6,753 bases of DNA from assembly GCA_018897415.1 (NCBI GenBank), contig JAHIKR010000332.1, positions 1 to 6,753 on the forward strand. The letters run 5' to 3'. Below, one piece after another: positions 5,911 through 6,753 of the stretch. Made by a program: the position numbers and the translations under genes. Origin of the DNA: Pseudomonadota bacterium. Its GTDB lineage: Bacteria > Desulfobacterota > Desulfobacteria > Desulfobacterales > ETH-SRB1. Position 1 is the first letter of the stretch. The number at the start of each line of letters is the position of its first letter. The notes under the pieces were generated by a model. The model was not told the DNA's origin. It saw only the letters and a program-made list of their open reading frames with translations, and searched no databases.

Positions 5911-6753
5911 ATGGATTCGCCAATTAAAAACGTAAGAATAGGAGTTGCTAATCGTGGTATACCTGCGCTTCGTATAGGACGAACCATACGGGAAATGGAA
6001 GGTATTTATGTAGCCTTCGCTACAGAGGAAGATAAGACAGCCCCGCATGTTACCAAAGCAGATAAGGCGTACACTATTCGAACCGAAGGTGGATATCTGG
6101 ATATAAAAGAAATCGTACGTATTGCAAAACAGCACAATATACAGGCTCTTCATCCTGGATGGGGTTTTGCAGCAGAAAACAACCGATTCCCCTCTCTTTG
6201 TAAAGACAATGGAATTATTTTCATTGGTCCCTCTGAAGACCCTATGAAAAAACTGGGGAACAAAGTTAAGGCCCGTGAAATTGCAAAGTCAGTTGATGTC
6301 CCGGTTATTCCTGGCTCAGATAGTGCAGTAAATCTTGAAGAAGCAATAAAAATAGCCAACGAAATCGGTTATCCGGTCATGATAAAAAGTGAAGGCGGTG
6401 GCGGCGGCAGAGGTATTGTAATTATTAATTCCCAGGAGGAACTTGAACACAATTTTGAAAAGGCTTCAGCTATTTCAGAGGCCAGTTTCGGCAATCCTAA
6501 TTTATATATTGAAAAGTTTTTAACTTCGGTCAGGCATTTGGAAATACAAGCCATCTGCGGACCATTCGGCAATTCAGTTGTGCTCGATGAACGCGATTGC
6601 TCAACACAGAGGAAAAACCAGAAGTTGCTGGAAATAACCCCTTCACCGTGGAAAAAGGTAACTCCGGAATTAAGAAAAGCTTTAAAAGATGCAACTTTAA
6701 GAATAGTATCGGCTGCTAATTATGACTCTATCGGCACCTTTGAGTTCCTGGTA
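5911..6753 (+). CDS. Biotin carboxylase / pyruvate-carboxylase-type BC domain, N-terminal part, cut by the window edge
   Basis: The 281 visible codons encode the ATP-grasp biotin carboxylase module, which carboxylates biotin on a carrier protein using bicarbonate and ATP in acetyl-CoA, propionyl-CoA or pyruvate carboxylases. The frame is still open at the right edge. Family motifs in order are RIGVANRGIPALRI (9-22), HPGWGFAAEN (81-90), GPSEDPMKKLGNKVKARE (106-123), the glycine-rich ATP loop IKSEGGGGGRG (158-168), YIEKFLTSVRHLEIQ (199-213), ERDCSTQRKNQK (227-238) and GTFEFL (275-280). Active-site residues by comparison with E. coli AccC are K118, K159, E201, H209, K238 and E278. It departs from usual members: RGEIA is RGIPA, HPGYGF is HPGWGF, and the residues before the glycine loop are KSE. 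It is therefore a divergent subfamily. Whether it is a stand-alone subunit or the front of a multidomain carboxylase cannot be seen. It is transcribed away from recC. Confidence 0.93.
   Translation, partial: MDSPIKNVRIGVANRGIPALRIGRTIREMEGIYVAFATEEDKTAPHVTKADKAYTIRTEGGYLDIKEIVRIAKQHNIQALHPGWGFAAENNRFPSLCKDNGIIFIGPSEDPMKKLGNKVKAREIAKSVDVPVIPGSDSAVNLEEAIKIANEIGYPVMIKSEGGGGGRGIVIINSQEELEHNFEKASAISEASFGNPNLYIEKFLTSVRHLEIQAICGPFGNSVVLDERDCSTQRKNQKLLEITPSPWKKVTPELRKALKDATLRIVSAANYDSIGTFEFLV

Noticed and set aside
5812..6572. Minus-strand open frames opposite the biotin carboxylase
   Set aside because: They are antisense shadows of a clear ATP-grasp coding sequence and resemble no family.

Overview
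The window comes from an AT-rich bacterial chromosome. Gene style points to a Gram-negative anaerobe-type proteobacterium, perhaps Desulfobacterota: it has a RecBCD-type RecC, a divergent biotin carboxylase, and arrays of a GAACCGT-type heptamer in an intergenic region. The lineage is an inference and no marker gene settles it.

Layout. At the extreme left edge a minus-strand gene begins (positions 18 to 1) behind a strong ribosome binding site, and only six codons are visible. Positions 77-364 hold a weak minus-strand small ORF overlapping a locally GC-rich, imperfectly palindromic segment (135-215). Half-site by half-site, that segment resembles an integron attC recombination site on the minus strand, with one degenerate core. 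Positions 365-1870 (minus) encode a complete RecF/OLD-like ABC-type AAA ATPase of 501 residues. The gap 1871-2189 holds a nearly perfect 40-bp inverted repeat around a 144-bp spacer, and a minus-strand frame that looks like a broken coding remnant. Positions 2190-5450 (minus) encode a full-length RecC. The gap 5451-5910 carries heptamer repeats in opposite orientations at its two ends and the divergent promoters. From 5911 to the right edge (plus) is the first 281 codons of a biotin carboxylase, cut by the window.

How the parts relate. RecC works only as part of RecBCD (double-strand-break repair, degradation of foreign linear DNA), but no recB or recD follows it here. The next 2.2 kb instead carry the inverted-repeat element, the lone ATPase and the attC-like site. 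Downstream of recC the region therefore looks like an accessory, rearranged segment. A functional link between the ATPase and RecBCD (for example a defence or guard role) is possible but is only a hypothesis. The biotin carboxylase is divergently transcribed and probably belongs to an unrelated carboxylase operon.
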